Source: Bacteroidota bacterium (GTDB taxonomy: Bacteria > Bacteroidota > Bacteroidia > Bacteroidales > SZUA-534). Taken from it: a stretch of DNA of 7,818 nucleotides. A program made the position numbers and the translations under genes. Each line of letters begins with the position of its first letter. Position 1 is the stretch's first letter. The notes beneath the pieces are model-generated. The model saw only the letters and a list, made by a program, of their open reading frames with translations, did not search any database and had not been told where the DNA came from. Location of the stretch: the NCBI GenBank assembly GCA_020047835.1, contig JAIFNJ010000114.1:1-7818 (forward strand). The letters run 5' to 3'. This document shows, piece by piece, positions 7,060 through 7,818 of this stretch.

Positions 7060-7097
7060 CTGATTTTTTTAATACATTTCCATTAAAAAATAATCAG
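7060..7097. repeat. AT-rich imperfect inverted repeat upstream of the SiaC-like gene
   Basis: The left arm, CTGA plus seven T and AAT (7060-7073), and the right arm, ATT plus six A and TAATCAG (7082-7097), are reverse complements apart from a two-base bulge. They flank the 8-base spacer ACATTTCC. The repeat lies 50-88 bases beyond the nucleotidyltransferase stop and just upstream of the candidate -7 box. It could terminate the upstream transcript, bind a regulator, or be chance in AT-rich DNA; no T tract follows the stem on the minus strand. I see nothing else in 6937-7147 except the candidate -7 box. Confidence 0.4.
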
Positions 7098-7147
7098 GAA
7101 ACAACAGCATTGGCAATAAACAATTGATTCTCATTTAGTTTGTAATA

Positions 7148-7818
7148 TTATGAAAAAAACTGTTCAATTTGATTAATCTTATCAATACTACCGGCATCGA
7201 ACCAAAAGTCAGCATTGTGCGGATAACCAAGTATTTTCTCCTTTTTAGCTGCTTCTAAATATAATTGCACCAAACTAAAAACAGATTCTGGTGGAAAATA
7301 CGAAAACAACTGGGGTGAAACTATTTGAATACCGCTAAAAGCCAATGGGTTCAATAAACCGCCAGTCTGTAATAAAATTTCTTTTTTTTCTTTTACGTTT
7401 TGCCATCCACACAATTCAAAGTTTGGATTGAATAAAAAATTGCGGTTCGATTCCCTTTTTCGCACTGCCAGCGTGGCTAATGCATTCGATTTATTATGTA
7501 TAGCTACCATCTCCGTAATGTTGATATTGCTTACCACATCGGAATTTATTGCAACAAAGGGTTCATTGCTTGTAAAAAAGCGACTTGCTTTTTTTAAGCC
7601 GCCTCCGGTATCAAGCAATAAATCTGATTCATCGGAAATATGTATGGTGATCCCAAAATTTTTATTTGCTTCTAAATATTCTTTCACTAAATGCGAAAAA
7701 TGGTGAACGTTTACCACTACCTCATTTATTCCATGCAAAACCAAATGTTCAATACTCCGCTGCAAAAGGGTTTTACCTGCCACCTCAACCAATGCTTTGG
7801 GTTTTGTGAGAGTAAGTG
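7148..7818 (-). CDS. Sugar-1-phosphate nucleotidyltransferase, MurU-like (5' partial)
   Basis: This cytoplasmic enzyme is predicted to transfer a nucleotide from NTP to a sugar 1-phosphate, giving an NDP-sugar. The 222 visible residues run to the window edge in an open frame that begins LTLTKPKALVEVAGK. This is the second half of the usual GxGTRLxPLTxxxPKALxEV opening, so only about 16-20 N-terminal residues, including the Gly-rich nucleotide loop, are missing. A TTG at 7792 is in frame but is not the true start. Further motifs are VNVHHF (35-40 of the visible part), LLLDTGGGLKKA (66-77), the metal-binding Asp in INSDVV (90-95) and the second Asp in FWFDAGS (204-210). The sequence resembles N-acetylmuramate-1-phosphate uridylyltransferase (MurU) of peptidoglycan recycling, but mannose- or glucose-1-phosphate specificity is not excluded. 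An AmgK-type sugar kinase upstream, outside the window, would support MurU. Confidence 0.85.
   Translation of the reverse strand, partial: LTLTKPKALVEVAGKTLLQRSIEHLVLHGINEVVVNVHHFSHLVKEYLEANKNFGITIHISDESDLLLDTGGGLKKASRFFTSNEPFVAINSDVVSNINITEMVAIHNKSNALATLAVRKRESNRNFLFNPNFELCGWQNVKEKKEILLQTGGLLNPLAFSGIQIVSPQLFSYFPPESVFSLVQLYLEAAKKEKILGYPHNADFWFDAGSIDKINQIEQFFS

Noticed and set aside
7428..7706. Plus-strand open frame of 92 codons opposite the nucleotidyltransferase
   Set aside because: The minus-strand frame carries clear nucleotidyltransferase motifs throughout. The plus-strand product has no recognisable features.
7790..7792. TTG as the start of the nucleotidyltransferase
   Set aside because: The frame stays open to the window edge and encodes LTLTKPKA, part of the conserved N-terminal motif, so the gene begins outside the window.
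1..7818. Mobile elements, CRISPR arrays, tRNA or rRNA genes, riboswitches
   Set aside because: No transposase or integrase motifs, regularly spaced direct repeats, tRNA-like cloverleaf sequences or rRNA-like stretches were seen on either strand. Intergenic gaps are short, the longest being about 217 bases.

Overview
The window looks like an ordinary chromosomal segment of a Bacteroidota bacterium, probably class Bacteroidia. Three things point that way: low GC; start codons without a clear Shine-Dalgarno sequence but with A-rich leaders; and promoter-like sequences of the Bacteroidota type (TTG, about 20 bases, then TAnnTTTG). The proteins fit as well: an alaS / M23 peptidase / short MerR neighbourhood, an HxxxD-type M23 peptidase with an N-terminal anchor and coiled coil, and a SiaC-like DUF1987 protein. 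I see no mobile element, CRISPR array, RNA gene or phage gene.

Layout. Bases 1-51 hold the last 16 codons of an unidentified plus-strand gene. A strong bidirectional hairpin terminator at 113-144 separates it from alaS, which is complete on the minus strand (165-2783). A 105-base divergent region separates alaS from a plus-strand run of three genes: a membrane-anchored M23 metallopeptidase (2889-3860), an exported CapA-type metallophosphoesterase-like protein (3871-4941) and a short MerR-family regulator (4987-5328). A good promoter (TTG-N20-TAGATTTG, 2828-2858) sits before the M23 gene and fixes its start at 2889. A 7-bp dyad fills most of the gap before merR.

A minus-strand PLP aminotransferase (5325-6458) converges on merR, and the two stop codons overlap. 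Upstream of it, and read the same way, is a SiaC/DUF1987 gene (6556-6930) with its own terminator (6513-6528) and a promoter-like box (7030-7037). Last is a minus-strand sugar-1-phosphate nucleotidyltransferase (7148 to beyond 7818), whose N-terminus lies outside the window.

How the genes relate. The M23 peptidase, the CapA-like protein and, if it is MurU-like, the nucleotidyltransferase all point to cell-envelope or peptidoglycan metabolism, while alaS is translation housekeeping. The SiaC-like protein is the most interesting single gene. It keeps the Asn-Thr-x-Ser-Ser motif phosphorylated in the SiaABC partner-switching system, but no kinase or phosphatase partner is visible. I found no convincing evidence of a wholly new system. 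The best leads are the unaccompanied SiaC gene with its upstream inverted repeat and the dyad in front of merR.
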